64,000 bases of DNA from Treponema sp. (GTDB lineage: Bacteria > Spirochaetota > Spirochaetia > Treponematales > Treponemataceae): assembly GCA_017381365.1 (NCBI GenBank), contig JAFOCI010000079.1, forward strand, positions 1 through 64,000. Direction: 5' to 3'. Below the pieces are notes generated by a model. That model had not been told where the DNA came from. It made no database searches and saw nothing but the letters and a program-made list of their open reading frames with translations. Position numbers and translations under genes: made by a program. Below, piece by piece: positions 53,511 to 61,645 of this stretch; position 1 is the first letter of the stretch; every line of letters starts with the position of its first letter.

Positions 53511-54373
53511 TGAAGATTTTTATAAAAAAAGCAATTTTTACGATTCTCTTTTTTGCCACATGCTTATGTATGTTTGGGCAGCAGAACGCAAGTGTAGCTT
53601 TTTTTGGAATTTATTCTCCTGATGCAGACAAAAATATGTTATCCATGACAGAAGATTTATATTTTAAACAACTATCTGATATGAATTTAAGCATAAAGGA
53701 TAACCGTTCCGACTCATTTTCAGAAAATTATGACAGCAAAAAAGAAGCATTATTTTCTGAATGTGAAGAAACATTTGCTTTTTTTATAATAATAAAAAAA
53801 AATACATCGGAAAAATGGGAATGTTCCATAAATTTAAGGAACATTGAAACTAAAAAAACAAAATCCATTTCAAAAGAATACGATTCTTATTATAAAATAC
53901 TAATGGATTCTAAAACTAACCTGAAAGCATCAATCAAATCTCTTTTTGACGAAACAGAAGAAAATCAGACAATTGTAAAAAAAAGTGTTTCAACAAAATC
54001 TGTAACTACAGAAAGCATTGCAGGAACATGGACTGGAGAAGATGCAATTGCTAAAATAGTTATAATGAGAGGTGGACGAGGTTTTGTTGTATTCAAAAAC
54101 GGAGCAACAATGAACATCTCTGTCTCCATTACAGCATTCGAAAATAATTCCAATACTATCAACGTAAAACAAAATGGCAGCAACAACGCCTCTTTCTTTA
54201 CAGACTTAAACAGAAAACTCGCTCTTGAATCAGCCGTAACAGCAAAACCTATTGAATGGAACTTCCTGCTTCAGAATGACGGAACATTAAAAGGTGAAAA
54301 ATCTACATTAATTGAAAAAAATGGTACAGCAGAAAACGCCTTAATCCCTGTTATCTGGACTAAAAATAATTAG
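53510..54373 (+). CDS. Exported protein of unknown function
   Basis: The product is 287 residues with a signal peptide ending near GQQ (residue 24). A first half of about 130 residues has a VAFFGIYSPDADKNMLS strand-like opening. The second half (from about 165) contains IAGTWTGEDAIAKIVIMRGG, suggestive of a small beta-barrel or lipocalin-like fold. It shares its first base with the smpB stop (TGATG), so it is coupled to smpB. It converges with the Sua5/YrdC gene, leaving only about 11 bases between them. No function can be named. Confidence 0.65.
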   Translation: MKIFIKKAIFTILFFATCLCMFGQQNASVAFFGIYSPDADKNMLSMTEDLYFKQLSDMNLSIKDNRSDSFSENYDSKKEALFSECEETFAFFIIIKKNTSEKWECSINLRNIETKKTKSISKEYDSYYKILMDSKTNLKASIKSLFDETEENQTIVKKSVSTKSVTTESIAGTWTGEDAIAKIVIMRGGRGFVVFKNGATMNISVSITAFENNSNTINVKQNGSNNASFFTDLNRKLALESAVTAKPIEWNFLLQNDGTLKGEKSTLIEKNGTAENALIPVIWTKNN

Positions 54374-54384
54374 TTTATAATCTT

Positions 54385-54939
54385 CTAGAGTTTTATTACA
54401 CCATCCCGAACTACTTCATAACCATCATCGGTAAGTTTAACAATTGTTGAAGGAACAGATGACATGCTATCCCCACCATCAACAATGAGAGAAACATCAG
54501 TTTCAAATTCTTCCACTATATCTTTTACTTTTGAAAGAACAGGAGAGCCACTTCTATTTACGCTTGTTGAATATATTGGAGAACCGCATTCTTCAATTAT
54601 TTTTCTTAACCATTCATCTCCTGGACAACGAACAGCAACCGTTTTTCCTGGCTTTTTTTTATCAGAAACGATAATAGTTAAAGGACCAGGCCATAAATTT
54701 AGCAAATTTTCAGGAATTTCATCATCTGTAATCTCATTGATATCACCAGGAAATGCAATAAGCACAATAAACGGTTTTGTTTCTGCTCTACCCTTTATTT
54801 TTCTAATTTCACTATCAGTTTTTTCAATAATACCGGAAAATCCATAAACAGTATCTGTTGGAAGAATTATTACTTTTTCATTTTTAAGTAAACCGGAACA
54901 CAAACTTTGAACATTTTTATCATATCTGCTGCAAATCAT
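54385..54939 (-). CDS. Sua5/YrdC threonylcarbamoyl-AMP synthase
   Basis: The product is 184 residues. KVIILPTDTVYGFSG is the substrate-binding opening of the family, and KPFIVLIAF, WPGPLTIIV and TVAVRCPGDEWL are conserved blocks. It makes the threonylcarbamoyl donor for the t6A37 tRNA modification. Its short form (no Sua5 C-terminal domain) is TsaC-like. The start lies inside the 3' end of the upstream gene, so they are coupled. Confidence 0.88.
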   Translation of the reverse strand: MICSRYDKNVQSLCSGLLKNEKVIILPTDTVYGFSGIIEKTDSEIRKIKGRAETKPFIVLIAFPGDINEITDDEIPENLLNLWPGPLTIIVSDKKKPGKTVAVRCPGDEWLRKIIEECGSPIYSTSVNRSGSPVLSKVKDIVEEFETDVSLIVDGGDSMSSVPSTIVKLTDDGYEVVRDGVIKL

Positions 54940-55417
54940 ATACTGGAATTCCCTGTATAACAGTATCTTTTTTTCTACTTATTACTATAGAGCCATTATT
55001 AATATCTATAAGAATCATTAAAATAAGAGTAAGAACAAAAAATCCAAAACCCGCAACTTTACAGAATTTTTCTGGCAAACATTCAATATCTGCATGCCTT
55101 AAAATTGTACCAGTATCATAAAGTGATTTTTCAGAAGATTTCATTCCATTGATTTTTACAAGCTTTTCGCCATTGCTAACATATCCAAGCTTACGGGCAT
55201 AAGCAGATATAACATCTTTATCTCCAAGTAAAGCTGTATATTCCAGTGTTAATTCATTGTTAATATTCTGAATCAACTCTGTCTGCCTTGTAATCTGTTT
55301 TTTTTGCTCTTCTAACTTGCTGTAACTCAATAATCCGTTGTCACCTGCAACAAATGCTACGGCAACATATACAAAAGTGCCTATAAAAATAGACACCAAA
55401 ATTTTTAAATGATTCAT
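54920..55417 (-). CDS. FtsB/DivIC-like septum formation protein
   Basis: The product is 165 residues with an N-terminal membrane helix (about 5-24), then GDNGLLSYSKLEEQKKQI and a coiled coil to about 65, and AYARKLGYVSNGEKLVKI, the common DivIC/FtsB layout. A second helix at about 121-142 is an addition not found in standard FtsB. It would act at the septum with FtsL and FtsQ. The role of the C-terminal addition is unknown. The gene diverges from the acidic-protein gene. Confidence 0.7.
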   Translation of the reverse strand: MNHLKILVSIFIGTFVYVAVAFVAGDNGLLSYSKLEEQKKQITRQTELIQNINNELTLEYTALLGDKDVISAYARKLGYVSNGEKLVKINGMKSSEKSLYDTGTILRHADIECLPEKFCKVAGFGFFVLTLILMILIDINNGSIVISRKKDTVIQGIPVYDLQQI

Positions 55418-55464
55418 AATACTTTAATCGGCATTTTTTTTTATTTTCCCCATAAAAAAAAGTA

Positions 55465-55473
55465 TGATATAAT
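55465..55473 (+). promoter_or_regulatory. Extended -10 promoter for the acidic-protein gene
   Basis: TGATATAAT, an extended -10 (TG-N-TATAAT), lies at 55465-55473; no -35 is needed in such promoters. The start would be near 55480, leaving a leader of about 125 nt with a GAGG Shine-Dalgarno before ATG 55606. The same nine-base string recurs at 58627-58635. The rest of the 188-bp divergent gap is AT-rich; nothing else was supported. Confidence 0.5.
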
Positions 55474-55605
55474 ATTAAAAATCACAAAGTTTTATATTTA
55501 CAGAATTTGCAAAAAATATATTTTTTCTTTTCCGAAAATAAAACTATTTTTTTAAAGTGTTTTTTCCGATAATTAAGTATAAAATTATCTGAAACGAGGA
55601 ATATT

Positions 55606-58600
55606 ATGAGTGATTCAACAGATACAACTAAGGAACTTGACAATTACGGCGTATGGGTAAAAACACCTCCAAAAGATGCCTCTCAGACTAGCGAAGGATC
55701 AGATTTCCAGCTTGATACTGATTTACCTGATTTTTCAGACTTAGACATGAACACATCAGCTTCAGCTACTGATGCGTCTGCGGAACCTTCAATCTCAGAA
55801 GACTTTAATTTTGATTCACTCCCAGAAGATTCAGTCGTAAATGAAACTCCTGTTTCAGTTACAGAAGAACCAGATTTTTCTGGCATAACAGACTCTGGTA
55901 CATCTGAAGAGGATTCTGTAAAATCAGATTTAACAGATGATGTTACAAGCTTTGAAGAAGTCTCTTTTGATTCAAATGAAATTTCATCAGAATCAAGTGA
56001 AGAACTCTCAATTGATGATTTTATGAGTGACAGTTCTGAAAGTTCTGGAGGCGAAGAAGAAATTTCGTTAGACGATTTTATGGACGGCGACTTTACAGAT
56101 CCTAATCCTGGTGCAACTCCAGCTCCATCACCTGTTTCATCAATGGAAGATGGCGAAATATCTCTTGATGATTTCTTTGATGACGATACAACAATTTCAA
56201 AAGAAAAAGAAGATGATGTTGCCAATGATGAAGCTTTGGATATTGATCTTTCATTTACAGATGAAGAAGTTCCAACTGTAGAAGAATCTGAAATAATTGA
56301 TGAAACTCCTGCAGAAGATGAAAATTCTACAGAAAATACAGAATTTTCTGAAATAACTGAATTTGACGATATGTTTAGTTCACTTGGAGAATCAGAAGCT
56401 AAAACAACTTCGGAAGAAACAGAAATCTCAATGGACGAATTTGGTATATCAGATTCTGCACCAACAGAGTCTAATTCAGGAAGTTCATCTGAAGAAATTG
56501 ATCTTTCAGACTTTGGTATTGACAGTGATGCGGAAGAAACAGCCGTTCATCAGGATGTACAGGCAGCAAAGAAAAATCTTGTTGTTGATTATGACCTTTC
56601 AATTTCCGATGAAGACGAAACTAAAGAAATGCAGATATCTAGCACAGTTCCAGAAAAATCAGAATCAGCTGTTGCTGTCCCAGAAAACAGTTCTATTGTA
56701 AGTAATTCAATTCTTGAACAGATTATGTCTGAACTTTCAGGCTTAAAAAATGAAATCAACAATCTTAAAACAGATTTTGAAACATTAAAAAACTGTAAAG
56801 TTGCTGATCATACATCAGGAATTACAGAAACTGAAGTACCAGAAGTAAATGAAGAAGCTGCAGTAGAAATTCCTGAATCTATTGAAGAATCTCCAGAAGC
56901 TTTTGCTGATATTCCTGAAACCATTGAAGAAACTCCAGAAGTAATTGAAGAAGCTGCAGTAGAAATTCCTGAATCTATTGAAGAAACTCCAGAAGCTTTT
57001 GCTGATATTCCTGAATCTATTGAAGAAACTCCAGAAATAATTGAAGAAGCCGCAGTAGAAATTCCTGAAACCATTGAAGAAACTCCAGAAGCTTTTGCTG
57101 ATATTCCAGAATCTATTGAAGAAACTCCTGTAGAAATTACAGAAAATGATACATCATCTCCTGACTCTATGGAAGAAATTCAGATTCCTGTTCCAGAAAA
57201 AAATGAAGATAGCAGCAATGGATTCTTTGGAACAGATGATGAAGACGAAACAATTGCTCTTTCTGGAGACGAATTAAACAACATTATGATTACAGCAGAT
57301 TTTGCAGAAACAGAAGAAACTGTTGAAAACAACGAAGCTGTTTATGATGCTGACACAGAAACAGAAACCGTTACTGAACCTGCTTCTGAATCGGAAAAAA
57401 CAGAAGAAAATCCATTTGACTTCCCTATTACAGATAATCTGGAAACAGAATCAGCTGATACATCAGATAGTTTTGAACTTCCATCAGAAGAAACAGAAGA
57501 AACTGTTTCAGAAGGTTTTTCAGAAATTGATACTAGTTTTGACAATCTTGAATCGCCTGAAGAAGATATTGTTATTGATGAAACAATTTCCGAACCAGTT
57601 CTTGAAGACATATCTATCAATGATTCTGCCGAAGAACCATCAACAGATGATATTACACTTCCTGAAGAAAGCGAACTTAACGATGCATCTATTGAAATCA
57701 AATCAGACGAAACAGAACCGACTGATGAAAATAATTCTGCAATAGATACAACATTTACTGATGATAATCCTTTTGGCGCAATTAATGAAACTGCAATGAA
57801 TATTCCTGTTGAAGAATCTGATAGCGGACTTTCAATTGAAGAAAATTCTGAAAATCTTGCAGAACCAGATTTTGATTCTTTAGAAAATCAGGAAATTGAA
57901 ACAGAAATAACAATACCAAAAGTTGATGAAATTTCTGAAAATGAAAATCCTTCTGCTCCAGAAGATGATATTCTTGTAGAATCTTCAAATGATGACTTTA
58001 TGGATTCTGTTGCTGAATCAGAAATGGTAATCACCCAATCAGAAGCAACTGAACCAGCCTGCGAAGACATTGATGTTGAGGAAAATATTGATGTTGTTGA
58101 AGAAATTCCTGATACAGTAGACATTTCTTCTGAAATTGAAACTACTGAACTTTCTGCTGAAGAAATTTCTAATGTTGAACCTTTTAATGACTCTATAGAC
58201 AATTTTGACTCTATGCTTGATTCGGAAAAAGACATTTCAGAACAACTATCTGATGAAAATGTAGATTACTTAAAGAGTGATGAAAATGTAATTGAAAGTG
58301 ATATGGAAAATATGTCTTCTGCTATAAACGAAAGTGCAACACTTTCAGAATCAATGATTTCAAACATTGATGCAACAATGGAAGACCCTTTCCCTCCTAT
58401 CGAAAGCGTTATTGATCACGATGAAAGAGTTGAAAAACAGGAAGCACCTTCTGATACATTGATTTCTATTGATCTCAAAAATGATATTAAGTCTGTATTA
58501 CTTTATATGGATCAGCTGCTCGAAAATCTTCCAGAAGAAAAGATTATGGAGTTTGCTAAATCAGAACAATTTGGAACATATAAAAGATTATTCAATGAAC

Positions 58601-58614
58601 TTGGTCTATCTTGA
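55606..58614 (+). CDS. Large acidic, Ser/Glu-rich protein with tandem repeats, unknown function
   Basis: The product is 1002 residues. Almost all of it is low-complexity and acidic (Glu, Asp, Ser, Thr, Ile, Pro), with recurring short motifs of the type ISLDDFMD in the first 220 residues. A 96-bp (32-residue) tandem repeat occupies about residues 416-511. No signal peptide or membrane span is seen. A coiled coil lies at about 370-398 (LEQIMSELSGLKNEINNLK). The last 50 residues (SIDLKNDIKSVLLYMDQLL, EKIMEFAKSEQFGTYKRLF) are the only conserved-looking domain, helical. Its placement before two Maf genes could hint at a flagellar or cell-pole scaffold, but this is only a guess. Confidence 0.7.
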   Translation: MSDSTDTTKELDNYGVWVKTPPKDASQTSEGSDFQLDTDLPDFSDLDMNTSASATDASAEPSISEDFNFDSLPEDSVVNETPVSVTEEPDFSGITDSGTSEEDSVKSDLTDDVTSFEEVSFDSNEISSESSEELSIDDFMSDSSESSGGEEEISLDDFMDGDFTDPNPGATPAPSPVSSMEDGEISLDDFFDDDTTISKEKEDDVANDEALDIDLSFTDEEVPTVEESEIIDETPAEDENSTENTEFSEITEFDDMFSSLGESEAKTTSEETEISMDEFGISDSAPTESNSGSSSEEIDLSDFGIDSDAEETAVHQDVQAAKKNLVVDYDLSISDEDETKEMQISSTVPEKSESAVAVPENSSIVSNSILEQIMSELSGLKNEINNLKTDFETLKNCKVADHTSGITETEVPEVNEEAAVEIPESIEESPEAFADIPETIEETPEVIEEAAVEIPESIEETPEAFADIPESIEETPEIIEEAAVEIPETIEETPEAFADIPESIEETPVEITENDTSSPDSMEEIQIPVPEKNEDSSNGFFGTDDEDETIALSGDELNNIMITADFAETEETVENNEAVYDADTETETVTEPASESEKTEENPFDFPITDNLETESADTSDSFELPSEETEETVSEGFSEIDTSFDNLESPEEDIVIDETISEPVLEDISINDSAEEPSTDDITLPEESELNDASIEIKSDETEPTDENNSAIDTTFTDDNPFGAINETAMNIPVEESDSGLSIEENSENLAEPDFDSLENQEIETEITIPKVDEISENENPSAPEDDILVESSNDDFMDSVAESEMVITQSEATEPACEDIDVEENIDVVEEIPDTVDISSEIETTELSAEEISNVEPFNDSIDNFDSMLDSEKDISEQLSDENVDYLKSDENVIESDMENMSSAINESATLSESMISNIDATMEDPFPPIESVIDHDERVEKQEAPSDTLISIDLKNDIKSVLLYMDQLLENLPEEKIMEFAKSEQFGTYKRLFNELGLS
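56851..57138 (+). repeat. 96-bp tandem repeat inside the acidic-protein gene
   Basis: Units begin at 56851, 56947 and 57043, all in frame (32 codons). Each encodes roughly EEAAVEIPESIEETPEAFAD plus a 12-residue extension. Units differ at only a few bases, so recent duplication is likely and copy number may vary. Confidence 0.9.
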
Positions 58615-58626
58615 TATTTTTTAATA

Positions 58627-58635
58627 TGATATAAT
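58627..58635 (+). promoter_or_regulatory. Extended -10 promoter of maf1
   Basis: TGATATAAT lies 6-7 nt upstream of a predicted start near 58642. The start falls within the left arm of the terminator hairpin, so transcripts from here could not form the stem. No -35 box was found at 16-18 bp. Confidence 0.5.
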
Positions 58636-58661
58636 AAGCCTCCTGAACGGAGGCTTTTTTT
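58636..58661 (+). terminator. Rho-independent terminator whose right arm is the maf1 Shine-Dalgarno
   Basis: Arms AAGCCTCC (58636-58643) and GGAGGCTT (58649-58656) flank a 5-nt loop and are followed by T to 58661. The stem would end transcripts of the acidic-protein gene (stop at 58614). GGAGG in its right arm lies 8 nt before ATG 58662, so it also looks like that gene's ribosome site. Confidence 0.85.
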
Positions 58662-60125
58662 ATGCATAAAATTGAGTATCTAACAGCAAAAAACAACTCC
58701 CTTTCCTGTAAAATAGATAATATTCTATTGCATTCTGCCTATAATCCAGAAAATGAAGCAAAAAATGTTGTTGAAACAATTCATCTGTCTTTCAAGCCTG
58801 ATTATTTTTTCATAATTGAACCTGGAATAAACTATCTTTACAAGTTAATTAAGCAAAAATTTCCTGATTGCAAAATATGCATCTTACGATTTACAAAGGA
58901 TTTTGATGATTATAATTATAATGCAGACAAAAACTTTTATATCTTAGACACTTCAGCAAATTCTTTCGAAACTGATTTAATTAATTTTTTTCACGATGAA
59001 GGAATATTGAAAACTCACTTTATTCAATGGCAGCCCTCTGGCAAAATATTCAAACAGGAGACAGACTTTGCATGGGAAACAATAAAAAAAGTCATTCAAT
59101 ACAGTCAAACAATTCTTAATACTAATGGATTTTTTGCAAAAAGATGGTTAAAAAATTCAATTTCATTCTTAAAATTTTCAAAGAACTTTTCAACTATAAA
59201 AAAAGGTCATTGTGACATTCTTGTTACGGCCAGTGGAATAAGTCTAAATTCATCATTAAATGACATAAAAAAAATTCGTAAAGAAATTTTTCTTATTGCT
59301 GTATCTTCCAGCCTTAAACCTTTAATTTATGCTGGAATCTTACCAGATATGGTTATTTCAACAGATGGAGGATTCTGGGCAAAAAAACATTTATCCCCTG
59401 TTTTATTAAACAAAGCACTGCCAGTTGCTATTTCACCAGAAAGTAATTGTCCAAAAAAAATTTTACAAGAAAACCCTATCATATCTCTCTGTTATTCAGA
59501 TGGAATTGGTTCAACACTAGTAAAAAAACTTATTCCTGAAACAATTATTGCAGAACGAAATGGTACAGTGTCTGGTACAGCAATAGAATTTGCATTATCA
59601 ATAACAGATGGAAATGTTTATGTATGCGGACTTGATCTTTCTGGTTCACCTTCATTTCAACATACAAATCCAAATGAAATAGAAACTTTCAATTCTTGCT
59701 TTGATAACAAAATCAATAACGTAGAAACAAGGCAAACAATTTCAAGATTTAATTCGAATTCTCTTAAAGTGTACGAAAACTGGTTCTCAAAAAATTCTAG
59801 AAAATTCAATAATCGAGTTATACGTATTTCAAATGGCTTTAATTATCAAAACAAGCTTGGAGAAATCAAAGATATTGATTTTTCACAGATAAAAATAAAA
59901 ACAAATTCTCTAAAACCAGAAATTACTAAGCCTTTCATGCTGAAAATCAATATTCAACAGATTAAGGAAGAAATTACAAAATTTAGTGAAAATGATGATT
60001 TTATAAAAGAATGTTTTCCTATAGAATGTTTAACAGCTTCTCGTACTGTTGATTCAGTTGAAAGAGAAAATTTAAATATCAAATTAAAAACTGATACTAA
60101 AAGACTAATCGAAAGTTTATTTTAG
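58662..60125 (+). CDS. Maf-type (DUF115/MptE-like) motility accessory protein 1
   Basis: The product is 487 residues. The central region contains DILVTASGISLNSSL, FLIAVSSSLKPLIYAGILPD and VISTDGGFWAKKHL, the 6-hydroxymethylpterin-pyrophosphokinase-like (DUF115) core of Maf proteins, with glycine-rich loop and acidic motif as in sialyltransferase-type folds. GTVSGTAIEFALSI and VYVCGLDLSGSPSFQHTNP follow. Maf proteins add nonulosonic or related sugars to flagellin before export; treponemal flagellins are known to be glycosylated. It is the first of a tandem pair. Confidence 0.8.
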   Translation: MHKIEYLTAKNNSLSCKIDNILLHSAYNPENEAKNVVETIHLSFKPDYFFIIEPGINYLYKLIKQKFPDCKICILRFTKDFDDYNYNADKNFYILDTSANSFETDLINFFHDEGILKTHFIQWQPSGKIFKQETDFAWETIKKVIQYSQTILNTNGFFAKRWLKNSISFLKFSKNFSTIKKGHCDILVTASGISLNSSLNDIKKIRKEIFLIAVSSSLKPLIYAGILPDMVISTDGGFWAKKHLSPVLLNKALPVAISPESNCPKKILQENPIISLCYSDGIGSTLVKKLIPETIIAERNGTVSGTAIEFALSITDGNVYVCGLDLSGSPSFQHTNPNEIETFNSCFDNKINNVETRQTISRFNSNSLKVYENWFSKNSRKFNNRVIRISNGFNYQNKLGEIKDIDFSQIKIKTNSLKPEITKPFMLKINIQQIKEEITKFSENDDFIKECFPIECLTASRTVDSVERENLNIKLKTDTKRLIESLF

Positions 60126-60133
60126 GATTAAAA

Positions 60134-61642
60134 ATGCTTTATTCTAATACAATACCTGCAAAAAATAATCAAATCATTCCAGTTTTTTATGACGGTAGAC
60201 CAATGCATTCAAAATATGATCCGCTAAGAGAAGCCGAAAATTTTGTTCAGACGATAAAAAAAAGCGATTTTTTTGTTGTTGCAGGAATAGGTGCTGGTTA
60301 TCACATAAAAAAAATTTCTGAAAAATTCCCAGAATCTGTTATTCTTGCTGTTGAAAACAGTAATCTGGAATTAGATTTTTTAAGAAATAATATTTCCGAA
60401 ATAAAAACAATTGAAAATCAAAAAAATATATACTTTTCAACTCTAACTGATTTTCCAGAAAAACTGAAAAATCTATACGTTCCTGCCGTTTATGACAAAA
60501 TAAATTTAGTTGAACACAAAGCCTGGTCTACTGCAAATTCAGAAAATTATAGCCGTCTGGTAGAATTATTCAAAAATTCTATAAGAGATATTTCTTCTGA
60601 TTTTTCAACTCAAGCTCACTTTGGAAAATTATGGACTAGAAATATATTGCAAAACCTTAAACACATTAATAATGAAAAAAAATTTAATTTTCCAATAAAT
60701 AAAACTGCATTAATTGTTGCTGCAGGACCTTCTCTTGATAACTTTTTACATAATCATCTGGAAAAATTAAACGAATATTATATAATCGCTACAGATACTG
60801 CACATAAAATTCTTACAAGAAATAAAATTATTCCAGATGCTGTTTTTTCTGTTGACGGCCAAAGCATTTCAACAAATCATTTTTCAAACGATTTTAGTTG
60901 TAAATCAAATAACATTATTTATATCTTTGAGCTTACTGCAAATCATTCTGTTGTAAAAAGAATTTGTAATAAAACAAAAAACTACATTTTTACATTTTCT
61001 TCTCATCCACTTGAAGTTTTCGCAGCAAATTTTTCAAAAGATTCTTTAATTCACATTGATTCAAAATCCGGGACAGTAACAATTGCTGCGATAGATTTTG
61101 CTAAAAGTGCAGGTTTTTCAAAAATTGTTGTTGCTGGTGCCGATTTTGCATATTCAAATGGTAAAAGTTATGCGAAAGGTTCCTATCTTGATGATTTATA
61201 TTTAAAAGACCAAAATAAAACTCATAATCAGGAAACCAGCTATTCTCAGCTAATGTACAGAACAAAACTTATGAAAATTGACCAGACAAAATATACAACC
61301 GAAACTTTAAATTCGTATAGAATTGCACTAGAAACCTGGCTAAAAAACAACAATTACGACGCTGATTTTTTTGATAACTGTTACCATCTTTCTGCAAAAA
61401 TAACTGATAAAAAAAACGCTATTGTGATAAAAACATTTAACTATTCATCTTTTGTAAATACAATAAATTCCGTATATTCTGATAATCATACAATAGATAA
61501 AGCAAATCTTAAAATAAGCGACATTATCTTATTGCCCGTCATTGCATATTTAAAAAAAAGAGATATGGAACTTTCGGGGAATTTAAAATTCTTTGAAGAC
61601 TATGTAAAACTTGCACGTAATTTTATACTACGTTATACTTGA
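60134..61642 (+). CDS. Maf-type (DUF115/MptE-like) motility accessory protein 2
   Basis: The product is 502 residues. The same core is visible: TALIVAAGPSLDNFL, YIIATDTAHKIL and DAVFSVDGQSISTNHF, with KSGTVTIAAIDFAKSAGFSK and VVAGADFAYSNGKSYAKG. An N-terminal domain contains VVAGIGAGYHIKKISE. It lies 8 nt after the first Maf gene; AGGA upstream serves as Shine-Dalgarno. Two Maf proteins with limited mutual similarity could act on different sugars or different sites. No sugar-nucleotide genes for nonulosonic acids are in the window. Confidence 0.82.
   Translation: MLYSNTIPAKNNQIIPVFYDGRPMHSKYDPLREAENFVQTIKKSDFFVVAGIGAGYHIKKISEKFPESVILAVENSNLELDFLRNNISEIKTIENQKNIYFSTLTDFPEKLKNLYVPAVYDKINLVEHKAWSTANSENYSRLVELFKNSIRDISSDFSTQAHFGKLWTRNILQNLKHINNEKKFNFPINKTALIVAAGPSLDNFLHNHLEKLNEYYIIATDTAHKILTRNKIIPDAVFSVDGQSISTNHFSNDFSCKSNNIIYIFELTANHSVVKRICNKTKNYIFTFSSHPLEVFAANFSKDSLIHIDSKSGTVTIAAIDFAKSAGFSKIVVAGADFAYSNGKSYAKGSYLDDLYLKDQNKTHNQETSYSQLMYRTKLMKIDQTKYTTETLNSYRIALETWLKNNNYDADFFDNCYHLSAKITDKKNAIVIKTFNYSSFVNTINSVYSDNHTIDKANLKISDIILLPVIAYLKKRDMELSGNLKFFEDYVKLARNFILRYT
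61611..61639 (+). promoter_or_regulatory. Promoter for the gene at 61646, predicted leaderless
   Basis: A -35 TTGCAC (61611-61616), a 17-bp spacer and a -10 TATACT (61634-61639) precede the ATG at 61646 by 6 nt, with no Shine-Dalgarno. The promoter lies in the end of the second Maf gene. Confidence 0.6.
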
Positions 61643-61645
61643 TAT

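Noticed and set aside
55424-55432. A sigma-28 -10 box (GCCGATTAA) before the FtsB-like gene
   Set aside because: It has an extra base relative to GCCGATAA, no matching -35 box at the required distance, and lies too close to the ATG.
55553-55572. A sigma-28 promoter before the acidic-protein gene (TAAAGTGT then TCCGATAA)
   Set aside because: Both boxes look right but the spacing is about 4 bp instead of 11, so FliA recognition is unlikely.
55683-56225. Long Ser-rich antisense frames across the acidic-protein gene
   Set aside because: They mirror the GAA/TCA-rich coding strand (Glu and Ser codons read as Phe/Ser on the other strand) and have no ribosome sites or family features.
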